In this document: in pieces, positions 7,873-15,341 of the stretch
How positions within the stretch are numbered: the first letter of the stretch is position 1
Layout: each line of letters starts with the position of its first letter
Assembly: GCA_944325075.1 (NCBI GenBank)
Contig: CALUYU010000010.1
Span: 1-48,010, forward strand
DNA length: 48,010 nt
Origin: Candidatus Gastranaerophilales bacterium
Lineage (GTDB): Bacteria > Cyanobacteriota > Vampirovibrionia > Gastranaerophilales > Gastranaerophilaceae
Direction of reading: 5' to 3'
Notes under the pieces: model-generated
Database searches by the model: none
The model's input: the letters and a program-made list of their open reading frames with translations, nothing else
What the model was told of the DNA's origin: nothing
Translations under genes and position numbers: made by a program

Positions 7873-10800
7873 CTAGTCTCTTAATTTTACTCCGGTTACT
7901 CTTGTAATACCTTTTTCTTTTTGTGTTACACCAATTGTCCTATTAGCTGATTCTATCATAGGTTTTCTGTGACTAACTACTATAAATTGCGTATTTTTTG
8001 ATTGATTCTGCACCATTTGGGCGATACGTTCCACATTCATTGTATCCAAACTTGCATCAACCTCATCAAACGCATAAAAAGGTGATGGCATATATCGTTG
8101 TATTGCAAATACAAAAGCTAGTGCTGTCAGGGATTTTTCGCCTCCGGACATACTTTCAAGTCTTTGTAGCTTTTTATCCCTTGGCTGGGCTTCTATTGTC
8201 ATTCCACCGCTTAGCGGATCTTCCGGATTTTCAAGTTTCAATTCCCCTTCTCCTTCAGAGAGTTGGTGGAATACTTCTTTGAAGTTCTCATTAATATTAT
8301 TGTATGTTTTAATAAATGTTTCTTTTTTCAGTTGTTCATAACCGTTCATACGGTCTAGTATTTCTTTTCTTTCTTTGGTGAGAACTTCTATGCGTTCTTT
8401 CAATTCACTTTGGCGTGCAAGTTTTTCATCATAAGTTGTCAGTGCTCTCATGTTGACATCGCCAAGTTCATTCATTTTTTTGTCTAAGCGTTGGATTTTT
8501 GAGGTAATCTCGTCAATTGAAATTTCAACCGGTTCAAGTTTTGATATATCAGCTCCGGTATCTTCCAGTTCTTTTTTCGCTGTTTCAAGCTGTGGTTCCA
8601 GTTCTCGTCTGCGAGCCTTAAACGATTCTATTTGTTCTGAAATCCGTTCAATATCTGAAGATTTTATATGCCGTTCTTTTTCGAATTCGTTAATGCTGTT
8701 TGCAATATCATCACGTTGTTTTAAAAGTTCTCCGAGCTTATTTTGAATTTCTTCAATTTGTTCCTGAAGACCCTCGACTTTTTCATTAAGTTTTACTATT
8801 TCATTTTTAAATTCTGATTTATCTTCTTCAAGTTTTAGATTCGTTTTTTCTTTTTCCTGAATTTCTTCATGCCTTGTTTTAATCAGATCTTCATTGAAAT
8901 TTATGCGCCGTTCAAGATCTTTTTTATCATTGTTTGTATTCATAAGATTTGATTGAAGACGTTTAATTTCCGCTTCTACACCTTCTGTTTTTTCTTTTAA
9001 GTCTTTCAAATCCTGATCGTTAATTAATTTTTCAATTTCCTCAATTTTATCTTTAACTTCAAGCATTTTTTGGTTAACATCCAAATTGGATTCTTCAAGT
9101 TTATCGAGTTTTTTATTTAATTCCTGTATTTTCGGTTCTGATTGCTGTACAAATTCCGTTTTTTCTTTCAAAATATTTTCACTGTTTTCGTAATTTTTCG
9201 CCATATTATCAAGTTCTACTTTAGCTTTTGAGTGTTCGCTTAAGCAGTCTGAATATTTTTGGCGGACATCCTGAAGTTTATTTTCAAGATTAGTTTTTTT
9301 ATTTTCAAGTTTTGAAAGATCTGTTTCCATTTCTTTCAACTTACGTTTAAATTCTTCCAATTCATTATCATCATTTTGAGAGAAAGAAAATCCTGATTTT
9401 CTTGCAGTACCTCCGGTAATGGCCCCGGATTTTTCGAATAATTCTCCAGCAAGAGTAACCATTCTATACTTGCCTATCAGTTTCTTAGCACATTCCATAT
9501 CCTCAACGACTATGGTATCTCCCACTGCATAATAAAATGCGTTTATATATTCATCATCAAAGTCAACAAGGTTTATTGCAAAATCAATAACCCCTTTATC
9601 TCTTGGAAGTGCCAGTCTTGTCGGAGCCTTAGCTACTTTATTCAAAGGAATAAATGTTGTTCTGCCGGCTCTTGAAGATTTTAGTAACTCAATTGCTACG
9701 GACGCAACATGTTCATCATCAACAACAATATGCCCTAGTCTTCCGCCAAAGGCAATTTCCATAGCTGTTGAATATTCTTTATCAACGGTGCCGAGTTTCA
9801 TCAACGGTGCATGAACCCCTTTGAGTTTTGCATTCATAACCGTATCTATAGCCATGTTTGAGGCGGAATTTGCAGCCATTTGTTTTTGCGCTTCAAGTCT
9901 GGATAACTTCCCATACGCCATTCGTATATTATAATTTAAATCATTAATTTCGTTATTTGTGGTGTCCAGATCATGCATTGTAGACTGCTGAATTGTCTTA
10001 AAGTCTTGCATTTCCTGTTGCAGCTGATCAACAAGAGTCTGTTTCAGGTTGAAGTTTTCGTTATAGTTTGCTTTCATTTCTTCAAGTTCTGCAAGCTGTT
10101 GTTTTGCCTGTTCCACTGATTCAAGAAGATTTTTTAGTTCATTTTCAAGAGGATATTTATCTTTTAAAAGCTGATTTTCTTTATCCTGAAGATTTTCCAG
10201 TTCTTTGCGGAGACGGTTTCTGTTTTCAAGATGCTGTTCCGCCGTGCTGTTTAGACCGGTCATATCTTCAAGAATTTTTTGAAGTTCGGCATTTTTTTCT
10301 TTAATATTCTCTTCAATTTTTTGAGCATTCTCAATTTTTAAAGATATATTTAACTTTATATCTTCTATTTGTTTTTTGAACGTTTCAATGCTGTTTTTAG
10401 CATTTTCAATGGTTCGTTTATTTTCAAGAATTTGTTTATCTGCAAAATTCAGTGCATTATTTTTCCGGTCAATTTCACCTTTAAGGGTTTCTTCTTCTTT
10501 TTTTAACTCTATTTGTCTGGCTTCGCCTTTTTCTTTGACCTGGGCAGATATTTCTTCATATTTTTTTCGTATAAGTTGTATTTTTTCGTCTAAATCTTTA
10601 TTTTTAAGTTCTTCTTCTTTTCTTTTTTTCGTAAATTCCAGAATATTTTCATGAGCCTGCTGGAGGTTTCGTTTAATATCAAAGAAACGAACTTTTACAA
10701 TTTGGCTTTCAAGGCCTTGTTTTTCTTCCCGTAATTTTTGATATTTAATTGCAACTTCACGTTCTTCTTTAAGCTGTTCAAGCATATTGTCAATTTCTGC

Positions 10801-11367
10801 CAATATAACATTTGAGCGTTCAACTCGCTGTTCAACATCTGCAAGCTCATTTGTCGCCTGATCTATTCGTCTGTCAAAGTCTGCAATTCCGGCTATTTCA
10901 TCAATAATTTTACGGCGGTTTTTGGGGGTACAGTTTGTAATCCCCTGAACATCTCCCTGCATCATTACGTTGTAGCTGTTTGGGGTTACATTGTATTTTT
11001 CCAGTATTGCATGAACATTAGATAAGGTTGTTACACTGTCATTGATATAATATGTACTTGCATAGCCTTGGGATGATTTCCGTATACGGCGTCCGATACT
11101 TAGATCCTCTCCGTTTTCCATATCCCCGAATGTTACTTTAACAAAAGCTTCATTTCTTTTGGTATATGTTGATATAAAGTGTGAAAGATTTTCTGCTCTT
11201 AGTTCACTTGCATTTGCAAGCCCCAGTGCAAAAAGTATACTGTCAATTATATTACTTTTACCGGAGCCGTTCGGGCCTGAAACTGTAGTAAACCCTTTTA
11301 AGAGGGGAATTTCTGATTTATTCGCGAATGACTTAAAATTATCTATTTCTAACTGTTTTATGTACAT
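7873..11367 (-). CDS. smc: Chromosome segregation ATPase Smc
   Basis: The 1164-residue protein is a full-length bacterial Smc. It has an N-terminal ATPase half with Walker A GPNGSGKSN (31-39) and a long coiled coil. The hinge (about 510-660) carries conserved glycines including GRLGHIV and GAITGG. A returning coiled coil follows, then the C-terminal half with the ABC signature SMSGGEKSL and Walker B FYAFDEVDASLD. It forms condensin with ScpA and ScpB encoded immediately downstream. A strong promoter (11397-11425) precedes it. Short frames on the opposite strand within it are shadows. Confidence 0.97.
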   Translation of the reverse strand: MYIKQLEIDNFKSFANKSEIPLLKGFTTVSGPNGSGKSNIIDSILFALGLANASELRAENLSHFISTYTKRNEAFVKVTFGDMENGEDLSIGRRIRKSSQGYASTYYINDSVTTLSNVHAILEKYNVTPNSYNVMMQGDVQGITNCTPKNRRKIIDEIAGIADFDRRIDQATNELADVEQRVERSNVILAEIDNMLEQLKEEREVAIKYQKLREEKQGLESQIVKVRFFDIKRNLQQAHENILEFTKKRKEEELKNKDLDEKIQLIRKKYEEISAQVKEKGEARQIELKKEEETLKGEIDRKNNALNFADKQILENKRTIENAKNSIETFKKQIEDIKLNISLKIENAQKIEENIKEKNAELQKILEDMTGLNSTAEQHLENRNRLRKELENLQDKENQLLKDKYPLENELKNLLESVEQAKQQLAELEEMKANYNENFNLKQTLVDQLQQEMQDFKTIQQSTMHDLDTTNNEINDLNYNIRMAYGKLSRLEAQKQMAANSASNMAIDTVMNAKLKGVHAPLMKLGTVDKEYSTAMEIAFGGRLGHIVVDDEHVASVAIELLKSSRAGRTTFIPLNKVAKAPTRLALPRDKGVIDFAINLVDFDDEYINAFYYAVGDTIVVEDMECAKKLIGKYRMVTLAGELFEKSGAITGGTARKSGFSFSQNDDNELEEFKRKLKEMETDLSKLENKKTNLENKLQDVRQKYSDCLSEHSKAKVELDNMAKNYENSENILKEKTEFVQQSEPKIQELNKKLDKLEESNLDVNQKMLEVKDKIEEIEKLINDQDLKDLKEKTEGVEAEIKRLQSNLMNTNNDKKDLERRINFNEDLIKTRHEEIQEKEKTNLKLEEDKSEFKNEIVKLNEKVEGLQEQIEEIQNKLGELLKQRDDIANSINEFEKERHIKSSDIERISEQIESFKARRRELEPQLETAKKELEDTGADISKLEPVEISIDEITSKIQRLDKKMNELGDVNMRALTTYDEKLARQSELKERIEVLTKERKEILDRMNGYEQLKKETFIKTYNNINENFKEVFHQLSEGEGELKLENPEDPLSGGMTIEAQPRDKKLQRLESMSGGEKSLTALAFVFAIQRYMPSPFYAFDEVDASLDTMNVERIAQMVQNQSKNTQFIVVSHRKPMIESANRTIGVTQKEKGITRVTGVKLRD

Positions 11368-11396
11368 ATTTTACCTAATCATAATGTTGTATATTA

Positions 11397-11425
11397 ATTA
11401 GACAATATTTTTCTGCTTATGTCAA
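11397..11425 (-). promoter_or_regulatory. Promoter of the smc-scpA-scpB-protease operon
   Basis: Read on the minus strand, TTGACA (11425-11420) and TCTAAT (11402-11397) are separated by exactly 17 bases. A perfect inverted repeat, TTAACAA-A-TTGTTAA (11431-11445), sits just upstream of the -35 and may bind a regulator. Confidence 0.7.
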
Positions 11426-11673
11426 ACGGGTTAACAAATTGTTAAACTTAAGCTTTCGCAAGGGGGCTATATAAATTTTTTTAATGAAAAATCTGCTAGT
11501 GAATAAACTTATATATTTTTGCTGTTGATGAAAATCACAGCTTGAAATAATTTGAAAATTTCGTAAAGTAGAAAAAGAACCGGGGTAGTGTTTGTATTTT
11601 TTATAAAACTTGCCGGACTTGTAGTACTAGAAAACCTGTATGATGTATGGGTTTTAACAGAGGAGAAACATTA
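11426..11673. other. Gene-free gap between smc and the tail-fibre gene
   Basis: This AT-rich stretch contains the inverted repeat at 11431-11445. I see no convincing gene. A promoter for the rightward tail-fibre gene must lie here or be supplied from elsewhere, but I cannot identify clear boxes. Confidence 0.5.
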
Positions 11674-13233
11674 ATGACCAAACCAACAAACCCTAATATT
11701 GAAATTCCTGCCGGATTTGCAATAGACGGGCAGAAATCGGATTTTGATCCTGACAAAATTCAAAGCGGCTTTGATCCGGTATCGCCGGACGTGTTATCAG
11801 GAGACAACTTAAACAAGTTAATAGATGATACCTATAAAGGGTTGCATTATTCTATGGATGGAGTCAGTGATTTATACAAGGGAGCGGTGTTGTATGATTC
11901 AACTGAGACATATTCATTAACATCACTGGTTTTTAGTATAGCAGATGACGGGCAGGTTTCGTTATACAAATCACTGGTAGATAATAACCAGGGTAATCCT
12001 TTAAGCGATGAAACGAAATGGCGGCGTGTAAACTTAGGTGGAAGTGGAATGAGCATAGGAACATTGTTTCCAGCATTTGCAAGCAGCAGTTATACCCCGG
12101 AGTATGCGCTGTCTTGCGATGGTTCGGAGTACAGCAGTACAATGTTTCCGGACTTATGGACAAATTACCTGACAAGCAGCCCTGCAAAGTTATTAACAAA
12201 GAATTACACCCAATACAATTCAGATATTACAGAATACGGGAACAGCGGGTCATTTGGCGTTGAATACGTAATTTCAGCCTCAAAAACCGGGACAACAATA
12301 AGCACTGTAGAGGTAACAACGCCAACTTGGGAAAGCAAGATAAATACAGCCGGGGAATATGAATTTAGTTATGACGGAACAAACTGGAGCCTAAACAGCG
12401 AGACTGTAACATTATCTGAATATGGGATTATATTGGAGGGTACAGCGTCAAGTGGGGACACAGTAACAGTAAACTACAGTTACGGTACGCACTTTAAAGT
12501 ACCGACAATAAAAGACGGGACATTTATCCAGCAGGCCAAGAGCGATACAGAATTAGGTAAAGCATACAGCGCCGGTCTGCCGAATATAGAAGGAAGCACA
12601 TCCCAAATATCGACAGATTATACATCAGATATTTGGGGAGCCGGCGGAGCTTTTTATAAAAATGCAACATACCCTAATCTTGGGGCCTTAAATACATCCG
12701 GGCGTTATTCTTATAGTATAGGATTTGACGCAAGCGGGTCATCAGAAATTTATGGAAACTCAGCAACAGTACAGCCTGAAGCAATAGCATTACGCTGGTT
12801 TGTGGTAGTAGCAAACAGTTCAGAAAATGAAAGTTCCATGGATTGGAGTGCCTGGGCAACCAGTTTGAATAGTAAGGCGAATACATCAGGAGATAATTTT
12901 ACAAGCGAGGGGAAAAGCTATTTATCAGGGATAGGTATGCCATCGGGAAATTATATAGATTTAACTCTTGGAGCAAACGACAGTCAATATACAGCACCAG
13001 CAAACGGATGGTTTGTACTTACTAAGAGATTAGGTGCCAGTGCCCAATTAACGACCAGCGTTAACAGTAAATTTGGATTTATAACTTATTCAAACAATAT
13101 GTCTAACCAGCTTAATCAACACACATTACCGGTCAAGAAAGGAGATACAGTAACAATACATTGGTCCGCAGCCGGTAGTATAACAAAGGACGATGGAATA
13201 AGATTTATCTATGCGCAAGGAGAGGAGGAATAG
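11674..13233 (+). CDS. Phage tail-fibre/tail-collar protein, isolated from the prophage
   Basis: The 519-residue protein has an N-terminal part with a DxTxxYxxxxLV carbohydrate-binding-like module (about 65-115, ending KWRRVNLGG). A tail-collar-like segment (about 260-380) contains FKVPTIKDGTF and SATVQPEAIALRWFVVV. The C-terminal domain begins near GMPSGNYIDLTLGANDSQ and resembles receptor-binding tips of phage fibres. ATG 11674 follows AGAGGAGAAACATTA; an in-frame upstream ATG at 11647 lacks a ribosome site. Codons favour ACA, ATA and GTA, unlike the flanking chromosomal genes. No other virion gene is near, so this is a remnant or a stand-alone receptor-binding module. Confidence 0.8.
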   Translation: MTKPTNPNIEIPAGFAIDGQKSDFDPDKIQSGFDPVSPDVLSGDNLNKLIDDTYKGLHYSMDGVSDLYKGAVLYDSTETYSLTSLVFSIADDGQVSLYKSLVDNNQGNPLSDETKWRRVNLGGSGMSIGTLFPAFASSSYTPEYALSCDGSEYSSTMFPDLWTNYLTSSPAKLLTKNYTQYNSDITEYGNSGSFGVEYVISASKTGTTISTVEVTTPTWESKINTAGEYEFSYDGTNWSLNSETVTLSEYGIILEGTASSGDTVTVNYSYGTHFKVPTIKDGTFIQQAKSDTELGKAYSAGLPNIEGSTSQISTDYTSDIWGAGGAFYKNATYPNLGALNTSGRYSYSIGFDASGSSEIYGNSATVQPEAIALRWFVVVANSSENESSMDWSAWATSLNSKANTSGDNFTSEGKSYLSGIGMPSGNYIDLTLGANDSQYTAPANGWFVLTKRLGASAQLTTSVNSKFGFITYSNNMSNQLNQHTLPVKKGDTVTIHWSAAGSITKDDGIRFIYAQGEEE

Positions 13234-13235
13234 TA

Positions 13236-13811
13236 ATGTATTACATAGAAAAAGACAACAAAATAGTATTATATGATGAAGATTTCTCGAGAATAAGCAT
13301 GACTCGAGGACTAATGCCTGAATATGCCGATTTGGAGATAAAAGAGACGACACGTCCAATAGAGAATTTTGAGTTTTCGGATACCGCGGAGTACGAAGAA
13401 GAACAGGCGCAAAAGGAGCGTATGCGTAAGGACATGTTAAATTTGACGAAAGCGGATGTACTTCTAGCACTGTATTCAGACAAGGGAATAACGCCTGATG
13501 ATATAAAGACAATGTTAAAAGATAATACGTCAGCGCTAATAAAATTTGACTATGCAAGTTCTTATTACCGTGGGGACGAGGTAGTAAATGCGCTTGGTCT
13601 GGCACTTGGTTATACGACCGAGGAGATGGATTACTTGTTTGAGAACAAAGCGTTTCCGCCAAAGGCAGATGTGCCTGCTGATACTGACAGTGATAATGAC
13701 GGCGACACTGATAGTGATATCGCAAACGATGATGGGTCAGAAGAAGAAAATCCATCAGTGGTACAGGCCGAAAATCCAGACAGTACAGGCGATACAGACA
13801 CAGAGTTATAG
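13236..13811 (+). CDS. Tail-fibre partner protein, 191 aa, acidic C-terminus
   Basis: It starts two bases after the tail-fibre gene, with AGGAGGAAT upstream, so the pair is one operon. The N-terminal half (YYIEKDNKIVLYDEDFSRI) resembles phage proteins encoded next to tail fibres. The last 45 residues are almost all Asp, Ser, Thr, Gly and Glu. I do not recognise a named family. A tail-fibre assembly or accessory role is inferred only from position. The long frames on the opposite strand here are shadows caused by the repetitive acidic tail. Confidence 0.65.
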   Translation: MYYIEKDNKIVLYDEDFSRISMTRGLMPEYADLEIKETTRPIENFEFSDTAEYEEEQAQKERMRKDMLNLTKADVLLALYSDKGITPDDIKTMLKDNTSALIKFDYASSYYRGDEVVNALGLALGYTTEEMDYLFENKAFPPKADVPADTDSDNDGDTDSDIANDDGSEEENPSVVQAENPDSTGDTDTEL

Positions 13812-13847
13812 AACATTGAAATAGACAAACCCGCGGGGTTATGGTAA

Positions 13848-13853
13848 TATAAT
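13848..13853 (+). promoter_or_regulatory. -10 box for the toxin-like mRNA
   Basis: TATAAT lies 92 bases before the toxin-like start codon; the -35 is unclear (TAGACA at 13822 is 20 bases away). The leader it would create contains GGAACC and GGTTCC segments able to pair near the ribosome site, a feature known in type I toxin mRNAs. Confidence 0.4.
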
Positions 13854-13944
13854 CTCGCAGGGTAAAAGATGCCTTTTTCAAAACGGAACCGCCAACACAA
13901 TCGTTTAAGTCTCGGGTTGGTTCCCGACTAGAAAGGGGGCTGAT

Positions 13945-14022
13945 ATGGATAATTTCAACATTAGTTTATTGCTAATTTTTTTTGATTTTGTACATATTAA
14001 AAAACGGCTCTTACCTGAATAG
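13945..14022 (+). CDS. Short hydrophobic toxin-like peptide of a type I toxin-antitoxin locus
   Basis: The 25-residue peptide, MDNFNISLLLIFFDFVHIKK plus RLLPE, has a hydrophobic core and a basic tail. It is preceded by an exceptionally strong ribosome site, AGAAAGGGGGCTGAT. This layout matches the TxpA/BsrG/holin-like toxin group of Gram-positive bacteria, whose translation is blocked by an antisense RNA overlapping the 3' end. Such an antisense gene is visible here. The peptide is shorter than usual members, so it may be degraded or divergent. The family assignment rests on architecture, not on clear sequence identity. Confidence 0.55.
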   Translation: MDNFNISLLLIFFDFVHIKKRLLPE

Positions 14023-14079
14023 ATAAGAACCGTCTAAGTCTCTAAGGGCATCCGGCAGTCTGGTAAACTGCCACCCTGT
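14000..14079 (-). ncRNA. Candidate antisense RNA antitoxin
   Basis: A minus-strand promoter at 14114-14086 would start an RNA near 14079. The RNA contains a hairpin (GGCAGT/ACTGCC, 14054-14072 region) and ends at ACGGTTCTTA/TAAGAGCCGT followed by a run of T at 14004-13999. In the minus-strand RNA every pair of the last stem forms (one as G-U). In the plus-strand RNA the same position is a C-A mismatch, so the stem is tuned to the antisense strand. It overlaps the last seven codons of the peptide gene, as RatA does for txpA. Confidence 0.6.
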
Positions 14080-14085
14080 ATTTAT

Positions 14086-14114
14086 ATTATTTACTATCTT
14101 CTCCGGTTTGTCAA
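14086..14114 (-). promoter_or_regulatory. Promoter of the antisense RNA
   Basis: Read leftward, TTGACA (14114-14109) and AATAAT (14091-14086) are separated by 17 bases. There is no leftward protein gene for it to serve. Confidence 0.55.
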
Positions 14115-14148
14115 GTGCAGGCAATAGAAAATTAAAGGAGAATAAACT

Positions 14149-14256
14149 ATGAATGAAGCAATGAAATCAGCATTGAAAGATGTATCTTTGAAGTTAACTG
14201 CAGGTGGTACAAATATTCCGGTTCGTAATAAGCTTGGACAAAACTTAGATTTTTAG
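14149..14256 (+). CDS. Small protein, 35 aa
   Basis: ATG 14149 has AAAGGAG seven bases upstream. The peptide begins MNEAMKSALKDVSLKLTAGG and ends NKLGQNLDF. It has an amphipathic N-terminal helix and no membrane segment. A rightward terminator follows at 14328. The family is unknown to me. It may be a translated short gene or a leader; the ribosome site and terminator are the only support. Confidence 0.45.
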   Translation: MNEAMKSALKDVSLKLTAGGTNIPVRNKLGQNLDF

Positions 14257-14327
14257 CCAACGTTAATACAAACTGAGGTAATTTGGGGTATCTAAATTTA
14301 GTTGTTTGTTGGCCCTTTCGTCTTATT

Positions 14328-14363
14328 GCAAAACATCTGCTATTCGGGTGTTTTGCTTTTTTT
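14328..14363 (+). terminator. Rho-independent terminator
   Basis: GCAAAACA pairs with TGTTTTGC around a 12-base loop, followed by CTTTTTTT-type sequence. It ends the transcription unit of the 35-aa gene. Confidence 0.8.
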
Positions 14364-14394
14364 ATGTTTTATTACATATGATAGGTATGTATTA

Positions 14395-14423
14395 TTGACA
14401 AATGATTTTTAACGTTAATACTA
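14395..14423 (+). promoter_or_regulatory. Promoter for the 94-aa gene, leaderless geometry
   Basis: TTGACA (14395-14400) and ATACTA (14418-14423) are 17 bases apart. The ATG at 14430 begins about where transcription should start, and no ribosome site is visible. Confidence 0.5.
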
Positions 14424-14429
14424 GTGTAT

Positions 14430-14711
14430 ATGAGAATTGTGAATAATTTCATTGCCGGTTCCAAAATAAATTTTTGTAATTCCGGCGTTTCTAATAAACA
14501 GAAGAATAACATTAGTTTTAAACAAAACCCCATTCAGAAAGGCGCCAGTACTGCGGGGGCGTGGTTTGGGTTTGGTATTGGATTGGATTTTCTCTCAAGA
14601 AAATTTCATTTTGCTAAATCTCCAACTAAAAATTCTATTATAATTAATGGTATTTTGGGAATTTTGGCAGGTTCTTATACTGTTGTGAAATCTTTAAAAA
14701 ATAAGGCTTAA
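14430..14711 (+). CDS. Small protein with ISF motif and two hydrophobic segments
   Basis: I place the start at ATG 14430 rather than GTG 14424. The 93-residue protein begins MRIVNNFIAGSKINFCN and contains NNISFKQNP at about 26-34. Two glycine-rich hydrophobic segments follow (about 41-56 and 73-86), suggesting membrane association. Family unknown. The N-terminus resembles that of the AAA+ protein at 3355 and of the minus-strand gene at 14809. The function cannot be assigned. Confidence 0.55.
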   Translation: MRIVNNFIAGSKINFCNSGVSNKQKNNISFKQNPIQKGASTAGAWFGFGIGLDFLSRKFHFAKSPTKNSIIINGILGILAGSYTVVKSLKNKA

Positions 14712-14731
14712 AATAATTTCCCATGTGATTA

Positions 14732-14758
14732 ATAAAAAAAATAGGGCTTTGCCCTATT
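14732..14758 (-). terminator. Terminator between convergent genes, best on the minus strand
   Basis: AATAGGGC and GCCCTATT pair across a 3-base loop. The run of eight A on the plus strand (14732-14739) becomes a T-tract for the leftward gene ending at 14809. Confidence 0.75.
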
Positions 14759-14808
14759 GTGTAATTATCATTAGTTATGGGTTAATGATAGTGTATTGTA
14801 ATATTATT

Positions 14809-15225
14809 TTATAAGCATTTACTTATCATTTTCAAATACCGCTGGCATTGTTGTATTTTGTCATAACCAAGTAATGTTCCAAGGATAAAATCCTGTTCCG
14901 GAGTATATTTATTTAATTTAGGTTGATTAAAGGACTTAATTACTTCTACAGAATCCTGATTCCCAAAAAATACATTAATTTTTTTATCATCAACATCCTG
15001 TATTAAATACGAAATATTTTCCCGCTTAAGCCGGTTTTCGATAACTTCTTTGTTTGCGCTTTTTTCCGTTGTTAAAATCAGGTTTCTTAACCCTTTTTTA
15101 TACTCATATATGTGGTGGGAAAATACTTTAAGTTCATTCCACTGTTTGGTCGTCGGAGAAATTCTGTTTCCGCAAAATTGTATTTTGGGAAAATAATAAT
15201 TTGGATATAGTGCTTGTACTCTCAT
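14809..15225 (-). CDS. Hypothetical protein, 138 aa, with MR[IV]-type N-terminus
   Basis: I place the start at 15225 because AAAGGAG lies just before that ATG; a start ten codons upstream would sit on top of the operator and promoter. The protein begins MRVQALYPNYYFPKIQFCGN and is otherwise soluble and charged, with a segment on residues about 65-90 that looks like a small alpha/beta fold. Family unknown. It has its own promoter with a metal-repressor-like palindrome at the transcription start. Confidence 0.6.
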   Translation of the reverse strand: MRVQALYPNYYFPKIQFCGNRISPTTKQWNELKVFSHHIYEYKKGLRNLILTTEKSANKEVIENRLKRENISYLIQDVDDKKINVFFGNQDSVEVIKSFNQPKLNKYTPEQDFILGTLLGYDKIQQCQRYLKMISKCL

Positions 15226-15237
15226 TTTTCTCCTTTT

Positions 15238-15253
15238 GTTAGGCTTGCCTAAC
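15238..15253 (-). promoter_or_regulatory. DtxR/MntR-like palindrome at the transcription start
   Basis: GTTAGGC-TT-GCCTAAC is a perfect 7-bp inverted repeat lying over the predicted start of the leftward transcript. Its TTAGGC..GCCTAA halves resemble iron and manganese regulator boxes of the DtxR family. The repressor is not in this window. Confidence 0.45.
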
Positions 15254-15259
15254 AAAACT

Positions 15260-15288
15260 ATTCTATTATATATAAATTAATTTGTCAA
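15260..15288 (-). promoter_or_regulatory. Promoter of the 138-aa gene
   Basis: On the minus strand, TTGACA (15288-15283) and TAGAAT (15265-15260) are separated by 17 bases, giving a transcription start near 15253, inside the palindrome. Confidence 0.65.
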
Positions 15289-15306
15289 TAGGTATTTGTA
15301 AAGTTC

Positions 15307-15335
15307 TTGATGTTTGTTTTTAATATTGATATAAT
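15307..15335 (+). promoter_or_regulatory. Promoter of the platform-protein gene, leaderless geometry
   Basis: TTGATG (15307-15312), 17 bases, TATAAT (15330-15335), then six bases and ATG at 15342. The start codon is at the expected first transcribed base, and no ribosome site is present. Confidence 0.6.
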
Positions 15336-15341
15336 AATTAT

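Noticed and set aside
7998-10654. Plus-strand open frames inside smc
   Set aside because: They are shadows of a long coiled-coil gene: low-complexity Ser/Phe/Leu-rich translations without start signals.
13126-13900. Long open frames on the minus strand opposite the tail-fibre partner gene
   Set aside because: They mirror the low-complexity acidic tail and have no ribosome site or plausible composition; the plus-strand gene explains them.
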